From: Dimargaris cristalligena
Lineage: Eukaryota > Kickxellomycota > Dimargaritomycetes > Dimargaritales > Dimargaritaceae
NCBI GenBank assembly: GCA_027576995.1
Contig: JANBQC010000390.1
Location: 1-20,894, forward strand
DNA: 20,894 bases
Direction: 5' to 3'
Below the pieces are notes generated by a model. It did no database searches. It was not told the origin of the DNA and saw only the letters and a program-made list of their open reading frames with translations. A program made the translations under genes and the position numbers. This document shows positions 17,511 through 20,894 of this stretch, piece after piece. Position 1 is the stretch's first letter, and the number at the start of each line of letters is the position of its first letter.

Positions 17511-20500
17511 TATTCTGAAGACAGGGATTACTATATGCAGCGATAGATATAATATATAGACGGAGGGGGATGGGAAAGCTTCGGGTGATGTGGGGGGGTC
17601 GGGTTATTGTAATATACGCAGGCCGATGGAGTCTAATTGATAGGGGAGACTGAATCAGGAGGAGGGATACTGGATGGCATTGTATGTTAGGGCGTGTTCA
17701 GCCCTGTTGAATCAATCGCCCCCCAGCAACAATATATGCGCTTAGTATTTCTTACAATATAGTGATAGTGAGCGAAGGTAATTAACGTAGCTGGGCCCTT
17801 GATATAATGTAATGCACCGGCATTATTGTTATGGTTTTTTCATGGTCTATCTTTATGCTATAGGGCTGTCACACGCTAGAACGACGGGTGCTGACTGGTC
17901 CGGCTTAGCCATTACCGTCCATTGTCGCATTTCCCGACCCAACCGGCACTAATTAAGACGAGTCAGAAGGCATCCCCTATTAACCAACCACGGGCCCTCT
18001 CTTAATCGCTGGCTTTGGGTGTCCCTCAGGGTCAATAGTAATTCGTACCCTTTCAACCCCCTCTCCTTAATGGGTGGGGGGGGGGCACGGCAAAGAGGGG
18101 AAAATAGAAGGAAGTCGCTGCTATATAGTTGCTGCTAATGCAAATGGCCGAGGTTAGGAAGAGGTTGGAGGAAGAGGAGAGGGAAGGGTCACGAGCAGCT
18201 AGAAATCCACCACACCCAAGCCAATGGCGGCGGCTGCGCGATTGGTTCTCCCCGTTCTGAATATACCCAAGAGGCAGCCAGGCTACGCGACGATCCCTTT
18301 TGCCCTGCCCTGGACTTTCCCGAATCCCCTTGCGCGTTCCTATCATATCACACCCTCCTTCCCGTCTGGCTTCCAGGCTTTGGATTGTATTTTTATTGGT
18401 ACTCCCCAGCGAATTATGTTCCTTGTCTGCCCTCCATTATCACTAAACCAGCTAGCTATACCATACATACCATATGGACCCAGCCGTCTGCACAGCGTTT
18501 GATGGTCAAAGAATTACGCTCCTTCTATTTAGGGCCACTGGCTGAACGAGAAACCATCTCTACAGTAAGTTACTCTCTCCCTCTTTCGTCGTTATTTCCT
18601 TTTTTATACCGTGTACCTGATACCGAGTGGGGCTTGTTGATTAGTTTCTGCCAATTGTTGTTCCTTCCACTCCAGTTGTCGCGCATTCCACCTTCCACGG
18701 CCATGTCTAAACCTAATTGCTCAGTTCAATTGGGTCACAACTAGACATCTAGTCAGCCGCCGCGGACCTACCCTACACACCTAGCTCGTTGTATAGGGCG
18801 CATACTCCTCGATTCATTATGACCAGTGGGGATGCAAATGACCGCCCTTCCGAACCAATCTCCCCGGCCAAAGGATAGGCCTGTGTCGCCAACTATCCAG
18901 GAAAGAAACCCCACCAGTAAAAAACCGGCCATTTATTCATGCGGAACTAAACTGTTTCACAAATCTTCCAATGTCCTCCATCTCAATAGTAGGTGTTAAG
19001 GAAATTCCGGTAAAAACACTGCGAACAGGACTCCACGTATAGATTCTTTAAACATAAAAAATCACTCACTACATTTTGAAATCATTGGGCAATTAGCTAG
19101 TGACAGTTGGCTGGAACCCCAGAACAACCCCATCGGCAACACGGCTCGCAAATTTACAAGGAACACCGGGCCCATTACTCGGCCACCTTCCGTTCTGACC
19201 AGCATCCAACATGGCCCAAAGTCCTGGGGGAGGGATAACCGGATTCCCATTTATCCCCCATCTGCCATGTCATCTAGACCGGGCCCAGGGGCATATGGCA
19301 AGGAGAGTTGATTAAATTCCGCTTGATCGCATCAAGTGAATGGATGACTGGGTCCGTGTGCTCTAGATGCCCAAAATATTGAGTCGGATTAAGGGTCTAT
19401 ACCACATGTAGTATAATCCTAACTGTGAAATGGAAAACTAAATAAAATAGAAACCACCTCAGGGATCATCACACACCGCATACTCTACAAAGGGCCACAT
19501 CTCGGCAAATAAAGTAACCTACCCAACTCAGTGCACCGGTTCAAGGGGAACTGAGTATGATTGTAGAGTACAATGGCCCACCCAAAAATACCGACCCCTC
19601 AACGCAGCGTCTATTCACACATGGGTGGACATTCGGACTGAATCGAATAATACTACTACACATCCCAAATAAAAAACACCCAAAAGTAAACAGGGTGGCC
19701 ACAGTCGCCCTTGGAATCAATAATACACCCTCCTCATGCCCACATTAAAGTGACCCAATCCAGATTAAAAAGTTTGACGTAAGAGAATGAACTATTAATG
19801 CCCTCCCTTCTAAACAAAGACTCATTCCTAGTTAACTCCGTTTCCTGAACTATGTCTTGGCAACCAGGTACAGAGTGTTGTTGCCATCCTTTTTATCCCC
19901 TTCCACGGTGCATCCACATGTATTGTTTTGATCACCCTGCTGACTCTGGAAGTATCCTAACTTACCTTACCTTACCTACCCCACCACCCTCTTCAGTCAA
20001 CAATAACCAAATATTGTATCAAACTAAAGAGGCAGGCAAAGCGAGGAAACAAAGATAAAGAGAGGGGTGGTGGTGATATTGGGATTGGTTTAATTTAACC
20101 GCTAATGGGCTTTCGCGAATGACATGCACAACTAATACATTGCCGATGCACCATCGCGGCCAGTTCACAATGAATCAACGACCTGCAGCTTATCATCTTC
20201 CTCCCTTCTGGCCTCTCGTGGGCCAAGACAGTTGAAAGCCGACGTAAACGGCCTATTATCGGCCTGTGACTCAGTGCGACCTTCCCCTCCCCTCACCTTT
20301 TTACTTGTTTATTTCTGGTGACTGATAAGGCCCAAAACCTGCATTAGTCACATTGTCCCCAGGGCCTGCGCCCCTTCCACCACGGCGATGGCGGATAAAT
20401 GCCTTTTAATCGTCTCCCGAACCAGCCCATTGAACCACGTTGGCTAATTCAGAAACCTAGACCAAGTGTTACAATAGCCCACCCAACCTGGGTCGATAAA

Positions 20501-20894
20501 GAGTTGAGTGGTGCCCTCCCCCGGTATTTACCATCCGATTAACGTTTTGGAGCAGTTGCTCGGCTTCATTCAGGAACACCCGAAGGGCCAACCTCCGCTA
20601 TGGAGGAAATCTACCTATATCCTGCACAATCATAATATTCTTAATAATTATCATTCCTAGACGCATCGATTGTATTGTAACCATCAGCCCACCCCTCCTC
20701 TTTTTCCCCATCTACCACTCCCCAGTGATGAGTCGATGCTGCAGTCCCTGCCGAAATCCACTAATTACATGACCCCCACTATATGGCGGACTACATGTCC
20801 ACTCACATAGATGATGCTTTCATTTCTGTTTTTTACCCGCTAAATATAAACAGTTAGTATATCTGTAAAGCTATATATATATATATATATAAAT
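17511..20894. other. Long region without a firm gene; one tentative spliced candidate
   Basis: The plus strand changes from G-rich to C-rich at about 17700-18000 and remains C-rich to the end. At 18224-18744 a three-exon plus-strand reading is possible (see findings) but weak. A GGGTG10 run is at 18072-18085. CTTAC is repeated three times at 19961-19975. The remaining frames (up to 92-119 codons without splicing) have no motif. The rest, 18750-20870, has many ATGs and stops on both strands, and I see no gene in it. Confidence 0.45.
20872..20890. repeat. (TA)n microsatellite at the window edge
   Basis: Nineteen bases of alternating TA, ending four bases from the window end. It is the third such tract in the window. 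Confidence 0.8.

Noticed and set aside
19961..19995. CTTAC triplet repeat and a following pyrimidine-AG that looks like splice signals
   Set aside because: No open frame of useful length follows or precedes on either strand.

Overview
This 20.9 kb window looks like nuclear DNA of a fungus. I favour an early-diverging filamentous lineage (Kickxellomycotina/Dimargaritomycotina-like), but only weakly. The reasons are three long intronless genes, a fungal-style homeobox protein with a very long Ser/Pro-rich tail, a mitochondrial carrier, TATA boxes, short (TA)n tracts and low gene density. Operons, Shine-Dalgarno sites, CRISPR arrays, insertion sequences, viral genes and convincing tRNA or rRNA genes were not seen.

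Three protein genes are well supported, all on the minus strand. (1) 1642-3888 encodes a 748-residue, mostly disordered Ser/Pro/His-rich protein that I do not recognise. (2) 10471-11973 encodes a 500-residue divergent mitochondrial carrier (SLC25) protein. (3) 14530-16374 encodes a 614-residue homeobox transcription factor with a typical 60-residue homeodomain near its N terminus. The coding regions are GC-rich islands; the long gaps between them (about 6.5 kb, 2.5 kb and 3-4 kb) are AT-richer and contain many short open frames without recognisable content.

The most interesting signal is upstream of genes 1 and 3. In each case the strand that would be the mRNA leader is pyrimidine-rich and almost free of ATG (0 in 836 nt for gene 1; 1 in about 1.3 kb for gene 3), while the opposite strand of the same DNA has 15-20. 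Each desert is bounded at its far side by a minus-strand TATA box (TATAAATA at 4753-4760; TATAAAAG at 17500-17507, with a second TATAAATA at 16643-16650). This suggests very long, uATG-purged 5' leaders, a layout expected of tightly regulated genes. The carrier gene instead has a short uORF ending one base before its ATG.

The genes do not form a recognisable pathway. I see no defence system, secondary-metabolite cluster or mobile element. A possible small three-exon gene on the plus strand (18224-18744), a GC/CpG-rich patch with a CACGTG palindrome (about 7715-7860) and two hairpin-forming inverted repeats are minor leads.
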